This document shows, one piece after another, positions 1 through 10,600 of a DNA stretch of 64,000 nucleotides (positions within the stretch are counted from its first letter, which is position 1; the number at the start of each line of letters is the position of its first letter). Position numbers and translations under genes: made by a program. Origin of the DNA: Lytechinus variegatus. Its lineage: Eukaryota; Echinodermata; Echinoidea; Temnopleuroida; Toxopneustidae. The notes below the pieces were generated by a model. That model saw only the letters and a program-made list of their open reading frames with translations, had not been told where the DNA came from and searched no databases. Location of the stretch: positions 59,590,853 through 59,654,852 of the forward strand of contig NC_054742.1 in the NCBI RefSeq assembly GCF_018143015.1, written 5' to 3'.

Positions 1-1
1 T

Positions 2-91
2 TGCCCGACATTGAAAACCTCAAGTCCTGCACCCCCGTACACGACCTGGGTAGAAATCGATGCACTCCCGATCCAACGGTATGGAATATGA
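2..91 (+). CDS. Possible terminal exon fragment of an upstream gene
   Basis: The first bases of the window are more GC-rich than what follows. One frame is open from base 2 to a TGA at 89-91 and reads about 29 residues, including the stretch PPYTTWVEIDALPIQRYG. The alternating 'WVEID' pattern is typical of a beta strand. A second frame, from base 1, is also open for 37 codons, so the frame is not certain. No acceptor site can be seen because the window starts inside it. No family is recognised. It could equally be chance non-coding sequence. Confidence 0.2.
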   Translation, partial: CPTLKTSSPAPPYTTWVEIDALPIQRYGI

Positions 92-1020
92 GTACCGAGG
101 CAGGTTTTTGATATGTTATTTGAGTTATTCTTACAGATGCGGCTTGCTCTGTGCAACTCAATATCCTAACGTTAGTGGGTGTAGCATGACGCAAAGAGAC
201 TTGAAAAAGCTAATGCATGCACTCTCAATTATATATACTGACGGAGATGCCCTTTTTCATGGTATTATTTTTTTCTTTGTACAAATGCAGTTTTACATCT
301 GATACGAATTTGAAGCTATCATTGTCAGAGTGTCAAAGAATATCTGGTATACAATATGAGTGCATGAAAATACCCAACTGTTTTTTGCCTTATCCCCGTC
401 GCTCTCATTTTAGTCTAAATTTTTTATATGATCATTATTCTGTTCTTCATGTATGTCATCATGTTCCTTACCCTCAGTTTTTAACATTTCGTTTTGTGCA
501 TGTTAATCTTCGCCTGAATAAGTTGCTCTTTACCTGGTCTTTAAATCAGCTTTGCAAAGTCTTGCTCTATTCGAGGGTTTTGCTTGTCACAAATTGATGT
601 CGGTTGGGAAGGCTATGATTGATTGCGTCATGCAACACAATAGCTTGCATTTCATTGCATTATTAAAACTCTATAAGTTTTCCAGGGTGATGAAACTATA
701 TTACTCTAGTTATTGGGAATGTTTAACAACCCCACCCCCTCATCCCTTCTTCTTTATTGGGCATGGTTCGCTTGAATGTAGGTTAATCGTTCCTCGGCAT
801 TATTCTAAGTTCGGTATTGTAAATGTAAATTTTATATTTTAGAATTACAAAGAGAGTTTGCGAGTTTTCTCTGATCACTCTGCATTCATTTGCAATCGGC
901 AAGAGAGACAAGTTGTAGTGTCGGTCCATCCAAATTGACGTTATTCCATTTGATGTATTTATATTCATGATTGTGAGGCTGAGGAATGGGGGATACAGAA
1001 AGAGAAATCTCGCCCCCATA
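92..1020. other. Gene-free stretch, nothing recognised
   Basis: AT-rich sequence with only short, compositionally biased open frames. No repeat boundary, splice-bounded exon or RNA gene was recognised. Confidence 0.5.
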
Positions 1021-1185
1021 CACTCTCATAATTAGTTTTTAACAAACATATAAGTTGGTTCATACAATGAATCTACCAACTGTTGGTTAAACAAATTGCA
1101 TGAAAAATAAATGGCGATTCGTTTTCAACCAATAGTTGGTCTGTTTAACCAACTTTGGGTCTGGTTAAAAAAATAAGTACGAGTG
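1021..1185. mobile_element. Probable relic of a small CACTC-ended inverted-repeat element
   Basis: The stretch starts with CACTCTCATAA and ends with GAGTG. Inside, CCAACTGTTGGTTAAACA (from about 1076) is mirrored by TGTTTAACCAACTTTGG (from about 1142), so the body is an imperfect palindrome built from the GTTGGTTAAAC motif. This is the same plan as the element that starts 50 bp downstream, but no clean target-site duplication is visible. It is non-coding. Confidence 0.35.
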
Positions 1186-1234
1186 CAGTTTCGCAACAAT
1201 CTTCTATAAAGGCAGATAGTGTCTGTTTCCTATA

Positions 1235-1435
1235 CACTCTAAAAAAAGGTTTACCCAATATTGGGTAAAATGGGGATAGGCATGTTGGTTGGGTAAAAAG
1301 ACCTAATATTTTGTAAATTTTACGCAATGTTGCGTTGAAAAAGCCTAATATGGGGTAAAAAAAAATGTCCAGAAAACATGCATGTTCCCTTTCTACCCAA
1401 TATTGGGTAAAACTTTACTCAGTGTTGTTAGAGTG
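1235..1435. mobile_element. MITE-like element, CACTCTAA ends, TA target duplication
   Basis: The element begins CACTCTAA and ends TTAGAGTG, an exact 8-bp terminal inverted repeat. It is flanked by TA on both sides (1233-1234 and 1436-1437). The interior is dominated by the palindromic motif TTTACCCAATATTGGGTAAA near both ends plus degenerate copies. At about 200 bp it has no coding capacity. It looks like a non-autonomous DNA transposon using TA targets, as Tc1/mariner-type transposases do; that assignment is inference. Confidence 0.6.
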
Positions 1436-1492
1436 TAAAAAAAATCACATAATGAAGGAAATTGAGACTAAAAAGGTGCCCCCGAATTTTGG

Positions 1493-1542
1493 CTGGAATT
1501 ATGACACGAAAATTTGCCTGGAATTATGACACGAAAATTTGC
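1493..1542 (+). repeat. 25-bp tandem duplication
   Basis: Two exact head-to-tail copies of a 25-bp unit starting CTGGAATTATGACACG lie at 1493-1517 and 1518-1542. No function is apparent. Confidence 0.8.
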
Positions 1543-2328
1543 CTTGTATAAAGAATGGCGACACCTTTTCAAAGTCGACATGGCGAGTTTATAGGAGAGA
1601 GATGTTATTATGATTATTAAATTCCTTACGTTTTAGAATATATTCCTTTACTTTATTTTTGATTAATGTATTAATATCTGACACCAAAGACCTTAGGCTC
1701 TAATCACATGTTCTCTTGATTATCGATCTCAATAGATTATTGTTCAATTATACTGGGAGATATAAAGACTTATATGGCAAGAGGAGATATCATTTATGTT
1801 CGTTCACTCCGGCAGGGGGAATTAGAAGCTTTTGCCCCGCCCGGGAATGATCGTCCTACAAGTTTCCAAGCCTTTGACGAAAACTTGCAAATGTTTCGTT
1901 TGTTCAGAGCCGGACGAAACTGCTGTTTTGCTTTCCCTTGCTAATTGTCACGAAGGGCATTTGAAAATACATTTTATATGTGTTCTTGAAAGCGTCCTGC
2001 GCCGCGGTACGAAGACTCCCTAATCATCAATGATGGATGGTACTTCGACTGCTGGTTCGCACAGAGCCCGATGTTTCAGCTTGTAGATTCTTTCACTGGA
2101 GGCGTATCAGAGGCGTATCTTTTGTGATTTAACAACTTACTTGCCCATCCCTCAGGTGCGATAGGTAAAGTCATTCATTATCTACCGGAGCTTTAAAGGG
2201 CCACCTTGACGAGATGGCGAGATTTTTCATCTTGTCATTGCGACTTTTCGACATGGTGAGATATGTTATTTTGTCGAGTCGACTTATTACTCTTATTATA
2301 TCGACATGGTAAGATATTATATCACACT

Positions 2329-2524
2329 GTAAAAAAAAATCAAAGCACTTTATTTACGCCCGTCACTCTTACATCAAGTTGTTTAAGTTGTTTAAACAAT
2401 TTATTGTTAAGACTTTTTGAAATCGTTTATATTTTATGCAACTTGTTTGAAACTTAAAACAGTAGTTGTTGGAGTGACGTGCTTTAACAACGTGCTTAAG
2501 ATTTTTAAACATTGTTTTTACAGT
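2329..2524. mobile_element. MITE-like element, ACTGTAAAAA ends
   Basis: The left end reads ACTGTAAAAAAAAATC and the right end reads TTTTTACAGT, giving a 10-bp inverted repeat. The interior contains inverted 'AAGTTGTTTAAAC' and 'GACGTGCTTTAACAACGTG' motifs. The piece AACAACGTGCTTAA recurs in intron 1 of the TMEM145-like genes, suggesting related relics there. No open frame. Confidence 0.5.
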
Positions 2525-2758
2525 CCATGCGAAGTCGACTTATAAGTCGACATGGCGAATTATGCGATCGTAGTACATATCTCGCCATGACGACAGTTAC
2601 ATTTTCACAATTAAAACCAATGGCAAGATGACGTATCTCGCTATGTCGACATAAAACTATAATAAGTTTACGTACCTTGTCATGTCGACATGTAACTATT
2701 ACCATAATCGAATCGGCAAGATTACCTTTCTCCCATGTAGCCATAACAATGCTATCAA

Positions 2759-2997
2759 CACTGTAAAAACTGTGGTGTTAAAACTGACACCAATTGGTGT
2801 TAATAGAGGACCACACCCTGAGGTATTAAAATAACACACTAGAGATTGAACATAACACCAAAAAGTGTAAATTTAACAACCATAGGTGTTGTAATAACAC
2901 CTATAGGTGTAAAACTAACACCACCAATTTAACACCGGTGTAATATAACTGGTGTGGTCCTCTATGTACACCGGTTTACACCACAGTTTTTGCTGTG
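2759..2997. mobile_element. 239-bp MITE, copy A of the CACTGTAAAAACTGTGGTGT family
   Basis: Starts CACTGTAAAAACTGTGGTGT and ends ACACCACAGTTTTTGCTGTG, so about 20 bp pair with two or three mismatches. The interior is built almost wholly of GGTGTTA / TAACACC motifs plus an internal inverted pair AGAGGACCACACC / GGTGTGGTCCTCT. A near-identical copy lies at 53165-53401. Non-coding and probably mobilised in trans. Confidence 0.8.
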
Positions 2998-3020
2998 AAG
3001 TCGACATGACAATTCAAAAT

Positions 3021-4020
3021 ATCTGGCTATGTAGTCAAGTGGATGAAACTTCGTCAAGCTTCCGTAACCTATGCTCTCAATATTATTGGATTACCAACAA
3101 TTTTGCCTTATTTCCAATATTGGTCGACTTGATATCGGTTTCGTTGGTGTAAATGTTGCATCAGGATTTCGATGTTTGGATACAATTTGCTTGCCTTTTT
3201 TGGTAGCCCTAAAGCGGTGCATTTCCCTTTCTAGGAATGATGAATAATTCTATTCCCGCGAGATAAGCCAACTACAAGGTCAAAGGGATATGGTATTGTA
3301 TTTGCATCTGTATTGATTCATGAGACTACTCTTCGTTCATTCACACCATGCCTAATGTGTTTTGTTTGTCTAAATATATAGAATTCTGGGAACTACAATG
3401 ATGTAGTAAAAAGAAAGTCAATTAAAATGAATTATTCATTGGACCGAGATTTGCAGAGATTTTTGTAAAAGAAACCTTTGTTCGACAATGATGGATTATC
3501 AAATAAGAGGAAGGAGTAGTCTGACAAACCAAAGGCAGTGTGAAATTTGTTACCCTGAAAACATACTTGGAAATCGTTCTTATTGCATTTTATTAATGTG
3601 GTTCGAGCGGGCTTGAGGATAACGCGTTATCAAAATGTGTCAAGCAACATCGTAGGATTTGACCTATCAGGGGTACTCCACAAATACAACGGACGCTGCT
3701 ATTTATTGGATAAATATTTTATGCAACCAAGCTAGAAATGGTTTGATATTAAAAACTCTTTTTATGTTAATCCTCAATAAAATATATGAATGTTATTAAT
3801 TATAACATTCTTTGTATTTTTATGAACTTTTATCATTATATATTTATTTTGTTTAAATTCCCAAAATATAGGCTTCTGACTGTCTAGATTCAGCAAGAAT
3901 ATCACAAGAATATCCTTGAACAAACCACTTCCTCTATATGTCAATAATATCATTGACAAAATATTAAGTGCATAAAATATTAAATCTGCTTTAAATCAAA
4001 TTACATAAACTCTTTCTTCG
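3021..4020. other. Gene-free stretch, nothing recognised
   Basis: AT-rich DNA with no splice-bounded exon, repeat boundary or long low-complexity tract that I can support. Confidence 0.5.
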
Positions 4021-4023
4021 ATG

Positions 4024-5180
4024 AAACAATTGACGTACGACCATTTGCGACCTTTTGGTCGTGCGACAGGCTGCAACAGGCATCAATCGCTAGTCCACAG
4101 AGGCTTTCACAAATGCAACAGCTGTCGTACAACAAAAACAACTAGTAAAGCCCGTTGCACGAGTAAGTCGCATATGCTCTTATTGTGCTCGTGGCACATG
4201 CGAGTGATGCGAGTGTTGCACGAGGGATTGCGCGTTTCATTCGCATACATGCGAATGAAACGGTAGTGCAATATTGTAAACCGTTGCGATCGGTCTTGCA
4301 ACAGTCTTATGGCCCATATAGAATCGCACCCAGTCGCAAGACAGATCTCTGTACATGTAGGTCGCTAGCACATGTGCAAGTGTTGTAAGAGTTCCAATCG
4401 AGTAAATACGACTACTTAGTTGTGCCACCTCTCGCACCAAGTCGTACCACGTTGAACAACACTCGCACGATGATCGCCCGACCGATGGTACGACCCCGGG
4501 TACGACCTGATGCGAGTGAATCGATCGTATTTGATCGCGTTCGGATTTTGAACATGTTCAAAGTTCAGATGTGACCAGCCACGACCACCTCGATTTCGTG
4601 CGACCGTATACAACTGCTGTGAGTGCTCGCAAGACACCAAGAGATCGATCGTGCAACAACAAGAAAAAACTGTTGCAGGCGGTCGTAAACTGGTCGGACG
4701 TCAATTGTGAAAGGGGCTGAACGGTCGCATACATGCAAATGCAACGATAGTGGAATGGTGTAGGCCGTAATTTCGATCGGTCTTGCAACAGTCTATTATC
4801 GCACCCAGTCGCAAGATTGGTCTCTGTAGGTCTCTAGCACATGTGCAAGTGTTGTACGACCTCCAGTCGCCTAAATGCGACTATACGTAGTTGTGCCACC
4901 TCTCGCACCAAGTCGTACAACGTTGAACAACACTCACACGATGATCGCCCGACCGATGGTACGACCTGATGCGAGTGAATCAATCGTATTTGATCGCGTT
5001 TGGATTTTGAACATGTTCGAATTCAGATGCGACCAGTCACGACCACCTCGGACCACCTCAATTCGTGCGATCGTCTACAAAGACTGCGAGTGCTCGCAAG
5101 ACACCAAGAGATCCATCGTGCAACAACAAGAAAAAACTGTTGCATGCGGTCGTAAACAGGCAATTGTGAAAGGGGCTTTA
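4024..5180. mobile_element. Non-autonomous TIR element with internal 475-bp tandem duplication
   Basis: A GC- and CG-rich island inside AT-rich DNA. The left end contains ACAATTGACGTACGACCA. The reverse complement of 4680-4712 reads ACAATTGACGTCCGACCA, so the ends of the first unit are inverted repeats. The block 4226-4705 is repeated at 4713-5180 with a period of 475 bp (marker 'ATCGCACCCAGTCGCAAG' at 4323 and 4798). Each unit ends with CAATTGTGAAAGGGGCT. A 125-codon open frame in the second unit is not conserved in the first and looks like chance. Class: DNA transposon derivative, superfamily unknown. Confidence 0.5.
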
Positions 5181-5282
5181 GGTAGATGGCGCACTTTTCA
5201 AAATCATTTTAATGACGGAAAAACAGGTGGGTTGAAATTGAGTCCTTGCTAGTTGCAACATTCCTAATACTGTTCTACCCCA

Positions 5283-5356
5283 TGCTCCCCCTCTCTCTCT
5301 CTTCACCACACACACACACACACACACACACTCACCCACTCTCCTCCCTCTCTCTT
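5283..5356. repeat. CT-rich tract with (CA)n microsatellite
   Basis: CTCTCT runs flank about 12 CA repeats at roughly 5307-5332. Confidence 0.85.
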
Positions 5357-6407
5357 ATCTCAGTCATTGTATTGATCAATTAAATTTCTTTCTATATATT
5401 ATTTTCGGTAATGTCTTACAAAAAACCTTACGCTTGGAATCATACATGCCTATATACAAATCTATTAAAGTGATGCCGTAATGGGCATGAGTTCTATAAA
5501 GCTACAAGCAAGTGAAGGATTGTTTTACCTCTTTAATGCAAACACTTCGTTTTTTTGAAGGATATTGACTTTATATTCCTAAAATAATATCATATTTCAC
5601 CCTTTTCCTTTCCCCTTTTATTTCCTTTTCTCCTTTTATTTTCTTGGTCATGAAAATTCTTGGGGAAAACCAATGACCACAAGCACCCCTCCAAACCTGT
5701 ACGCCACTGAACCAATTGTTTATGGGGCTCGCACTTCGGCCCCGTCGCATTATTCTTTTTTGGTTTACGCAACAACTTTTTTGAAAAAAAAATGATACTC
5801 CAAAACTGGACTAGATCGGCCCAAGGCGCGAGGGGTTCACATTTTCTTCCCAATTTATGTGACAGGCATACGATTTAAAAGAGTTTTCTACTGATTTTTC
5901 CCAAAGTCTCTCATTTTTGTTTTAAAGTCCAGGAGGCCGGGACAGAGCACCTCCCCACTCCCATCCGCGTGCATGTCTACCCCTAATTATTTGGATGAAA
6001 ATGTATAGATGGTAATTCAAGACGATTTATGTCAAGCAGTGACGTAAACATTTTCTCCCCTCTTTCCCTCTCCGCGTAACCATACACGCAAAATAATCAC
6101 TTCATGTTGGCTGCGATGGCGGGAAAATGATAAATTACCCATTAAAATTTTGTCCAATATGACACTATGGAACAGCGTTGTCTTCTCGACATAAATGAGC
6201 GTTCCTTATTAGCAAGTAATCTGCTATCCTAATGGTTAAGATTACGGACGTCATTTTTACCATCTTAAGAAACCAAACGCCACATTCGATTTCATGGTGT
6301 CGTGTTAACACGAAAGCGACAATACCATAACAACTTTTTTGTTATGAACATTTCTAGAAATTTACATGTTACTTGACATGGGGTAATTGTCATGTCTATT
6401 ATTTTGC
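5357..6407. other. Gene-free stretch, nothing recognised
   Basis: No convincing exon or repeat. A short minus-strand frame at 5590-5853 has no start context, splice sites or recognisable domain. Confidence 0.45.
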
Positions 6408-6700
6408 AGTTGGCTCTCACGACATGGAGTAACCATTATTTGTCTAAAACCTGCTCGTTTTCTAACTATTTCGCCTTAGCCATTTTTTCTGATCTCCACT
6501 AGGCTACACCATCTTGGTCTAATATTCATTTGATCTAACACTTCTTTGTCTACGATTAGACGAAGTGCTTATTAACCAGATTTCAATTTCACAAAGTGCT
6601 AAGTAAGGATAGACGAAGTGGAAATAGGGCAATCATGGTATTCGACTAAATGGCAGTATTACTAGTAGTCCAATGGTTGGGCAATGCAGTATTTGAAATA
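6408..6700 (+). repeat. Upstream block of tandem unit 1
   Basis: Contains GTTGGCTCTCACGACATG, then GCTCGTTTTCTAAC, then AGACGAAGTGCTTATTAA and CAATGGTTGGGCAATG in the same order as at 22203-22600 and 39530-39920. Each block lies upstream of one gene copy (about 1.0, 3.0 and 1.3 kb from the ATG). It therefore marks the left side of the tandemly repeated unit. Confidence 0.7.
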
Positions 6701-6799
6701 TGTGAATAGTAGACCAAGTGGATTTGGCCGTGATGGTGTTAGATGATCTGATAATTTGACTGTCTGGTAGTAGACCAAGTGGGGTTTTCCATGACCTTG

Positions 6800-6960
6800 G
6801 GAAGCGGGGGTAGAGGCGCTGAAGCACCCCCAATATTATATATTTTTTCTGGGAGTGCTGCTTATATTATTTACCATAGGCAGCACCCCTAGAAATCAGG
6901 TTGACAAGCAAGCAAGCAAAAAAAAAAGAAAAATGCACCGAAAAGATTTTTTGTGAGGAG
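6800..6960 (+). repeat. Short interspersed-repeat-like piece with AAGCAAGCAAGC tail
   Basis: A GGGGGTAGAGGCGCTGAAGC head is followed by TTGACAAGCAAGCAAGC and an A-rich tail. Similar 'aggcgctgatt', 'ggggcaaa' and 'TTTGACAAGCAAAAAA' pieces occur at about 19067, 58455 and 60480. Looks like a dispersed short element; class uncertain. Confidence 0.35.
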
Positions 6961-7460
6961 CGGGAGGGGGAGTTGCTCTCAACAAAACCCCCAGCTCCCA
7001 GACTAAAAAATCGTTCCCGGTGTCCTGGTTGATATAGCCATGATTAGTTTTTATTTTAGGTGTTTGCAAATACGGCGAGTGTGAACACAGGCTGTGATAT
7101 TGGTTGGGACGGACAGGTAAAAGAGGTGAATGACAGAGAGAGTAGAGAGAATAAATAAACTCTCCCTAAAATAATTAAAGTGAGCTAGATTATTTTAACA
7201 CAATGTGGCAAATTCCAAGTAGTTCCGATATACGTTGTCTATAGCCCTCTTTGGACGACTTCCGAGATTTGACCATTCTTTTTTTTTGTTTGTTTTTAAG
7301 TAGTATTATCAACTGAAAATCTGTGTTACATGTAAATTCAATCAATATTCATTTTGACTACGTGGAATTTGTGCAGTGCCCTTGTATAGTTTGATAAGTT
7401 TCTTTTGGAACCCAGTTAAGATTCGAATAGCCCACATATCTCTCTGCCACCTCCCCAATC

Positions 7461-7661
7461 ATGCAAGCGCGTGCATTGTTACGTCACTCCCCTCTGCGCG
7501 CATACGTCATCCACTCACTGTTTTATGATTGTCAACGCGTTGCTACCAACTAATCACAATTTTTTCAAGCTTTTCATCGATCGGAACTTACTTGTAGTTC
7601 AGCATGTAAATTCGCCACAAAATCAAGTGAATAAAAAAGCTGATTTACCGGAAGATCGACT
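7461..7661 (+). promoter_or_regulatory. Promoter/5' leader of TMEM145-like copy 1
   Basis: This block is conserved in front of all three gene copies while DNA further upstream differs. It contains CRE-type TTACGTCA at 7479-7486, a second TACGTCA at 7503-7509, and the palindrome CAACGCGTTG at 7533-7542, followed by AATCGATCGGAAC-type leader sequence up to the ATG. No TATA box is evident. Function as a promoter is inferred from conservation and position. Confidence 0.5.
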
Positions 7662-10600
7662 ATGGAACTTGAAAAATTCTTCGTGCTGGTTTTGGCCTGC
7701 ATTTTGCTCGTTTCGGGCAATGCAGATGCCAAATTCAAACACGGGGATATCTCTACGGACCAGGTGAGTTTCAAGAGAAAGAGATGGGGTGATTGAGGAA
7801 AGAGAAGGGGGGGGGGGTATCGGGGCTTGCATCTGATGGGTTTCTGATCTGGTAAGATGGGTTTTGTAGTGTCGGGATAAACATAAAAAATCCTGCTCTG
7901 GTTGAATTAAACCAAATTATGAAAAAAAAAAATTCTTGAAATTGTCCACTATGTCTTGTCCGGATTTTTCCGATTGACAACCTGTCCCGATTTCCAACGA
8001 CTGGATCGGCCTATACCATAAGAAGATCGTCTTCTGAAGATGTAACTCCAGTGTTTGCCAAATATTGAAAAAAAAACATACTCATAATTTACAGATAGTT
8101 TGGTTTTCTACTTAAAGGATATCATCCTTTTGAATTTCAATTGTATTTTATTTTAAAACTTAACGACACTCTTAGTCTATATGGACTGAACTGAGTATTT
8201 TCTCACTGAAAATGTCACTAGGAATACCCGGCCTTAATAAAAAAGAGCCAGGAATACACAATCCCTTTGCTGTTTTTATTTATTATTAGGGCCTATATAA
8301 TGATTTCCCGCAAAAGAATTGAAACATTATAAACCATATTTATACATACTGATTAGTTATAGACCCTAAAATACTCCGTATAGACCTGTTTTGCAAAAAA
8401 ACCGCATGCAGAAAAGGGCAATTCACACTTGCATTTCTTTCGAAACATAATATAGTTCCAGATAATACTTCACGTATAAAATCAAAAACAGTGTTGAAAA
8501 TCAGGCATACATCGAAATGAATAAAAATCCAAAAGAATAAACATTGGTAATAATTTTAATGAATAAATAATATTTCATTTATATTTTTAATAAAAACGCT
8601 ATTTGAAATGTTAAACACGTTGTTGAAGCTCGTCACTGATAATTGTTTAAAATTTGAAAAATTTTGTGTAAAAAGATGTAAACAATAGAGTGATGGTCTT
8701 ACACAACGTGCTTAAAAAGTGTACACATAATTTTTACAAGTAGTCTTTAAGCATGTTGAAAATAGTAATGCTCCACCCCCTCTCTCTTTCTCTTTATCTT
8801 CCAGGATATTGCCTTTTTGGATCAGTTTTACTTCCAAAACACCCAAGACAACATTCTGAATTATACTATAACCTACCCAGCTGTAAGTGATCCCCTTTCG
8901 ATAGAGTATACTGGATTGAAACAAATCTTAATTTTATTGAACACACTTAAGATTGGTCAGGTTTCAAAGTTATAATAGATCGAATAGATCTTGTTGGACA
9001 CTGTATTTGAAATACAAACTTGAATATAATTTTCGTTTTGATAGGGAATATCTGCCAACTTTTCAGTTGATAATTGATGTTAAATGCTATTTTATTTTTG
9101 GGGGTCATTTTACACTAATATATTGTTATAGATATTACTCGTGTGTGCTACATGTTAATCAACAATTTGAGATCGGCCGAAGAATGGTAAAATTGCATGC
9201 ATGCTTCTGTTATATATCAGTTTTTATTATTCGTTGTGTTCTCATTTCATATGAAATTAAAATCCTTCCTTTAATAGGACCAATGCTGCTATCGACTTGT
9301 CATATTCGATGAAAGCTATGGGCAGTGGGGAAACATACGACCGAACGAAAATAGACTGGTAATCAAACATTTTTTTTTAAATAAGAAGTAGAATTCTTGT
9401 CACTTTTATTGATGTTATGTTCAATCCTAGTACAATAAATTATAAAAAGTTACTAATGCAGTTATGATCCGAAGCTATTAGTTTGCATTAATTATTTGTA
9501 TCTTTTTTCTTTTCTTGCCTCTATAAGATGATTAATGAGAGTCAGTAATGGTCTGTTATTTTTATATATCAATATAATGGCATTTTAATAACATGATTTT
9601 TATCCTGAAAACAATCACTGACTATCTAAGCTGTAAAGGAAAAAAATATCGAATTTTAAAACGGAGAAACCATGAAAATAATCATGGTTATTTACACTTA
9701 ATTTTTGAAAATTTTAAAACTCTCCTGAAAAAAAATATTTAGAGAATAAGCGTGTCACATTAAATCCATTAAATTAAAGTAAAAATGTCTTCTAGCATCT
9801 TCAACGCAACATTAGCTAATATTTTGTTTTCTTTTCCCATAGACCTGTCGGGGAAAGATTGATAGGGTTAAAGATCTTGATTTTAAAATCAAATTGACTG
9901 GTCTTGATCCTGCTTGTCACGTGATCACTGATGAAAATGGTTTCAAAGTGAGTATACAGCGTTATACTGTTGAAATTTAAGTAAATTTTACAGGGCAACA
10001 TAATCTTCAGTAGTTTGCCTATCGTGGTCAAGATCATCTGACGTATTTGTGAAAATTCTGCCTGACTGTTATAAACCTTGGCAAAATTGATGATTACATA
10101 CATAATTTATTGTAAATACTCTTTATAGGGTATGCCTTAGAGCCTTTGGCATTCTGTCATTTTATTAATATTATTATTATCATTATTATCATGATTATTA
10201 TCATCATCATTATTATTATTACTTTTATTATTATTATTATTACCATTATTATCATCATCATCATCATTATCATCATTTTCATTAGTAGTAGGTGTTAAGA
10301 GAGGTAATAACTATTAGGGTGGTGATGTAGTACTAACTCATCATCCTCTTCAAATCAATTTGACATAAACTTAAGTAAATAAACTGAGAACAATAGAATT
10401 CGCTTCTAAATTTTCATTAGATTGTTATTTTTTATCCTTATTTTTGACACTTTCTTTATCCAGTGGCTGGTTTGTCAAGGTACCATCGACTTCGAATCCC
10501 GACAGCGCCCACAGTACTATTTTGTTCACCTGACTAATTGCCGATCCAACCGGAAAGGGTTAAGGAATGTCTCGTTTTCTTTGCACATGACAAATGGAAA

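Larger units (their letters stand above)
1567..3020. repeat. GTCGACATGG-motif dispersed repeat, interrupted by two MITEs
   Basis: The motif GTCGACATGGCGAG and close variants recur in both orientations near 1573, 2215-2310, 2530-2600, 2640-2700 and 2998-3010, spaced tens to hundreds of bases apart. Two inverted-repeat elements (about 2329-2524 and 2759-2997) sit inside and separate motif copies. The motif-bearing DNA was therefore there first. This is a degenerate low-copy repeat, not a gene. Confidence 0.5.

Noticed and set aside
4875-5252. 125-codon frame in the CG-rich element
   Set aside because: Not open at the same place in the first 475-bp unit and without a recognisable domain.
7533-7560. 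RFX X-box-like reading of GTTGCTACCAAC near the promoter palindrome
   Set aside because: Half-sites deviate from the X-box consensus and the match differs among copies; not strong enough to claim ciliary regulation.
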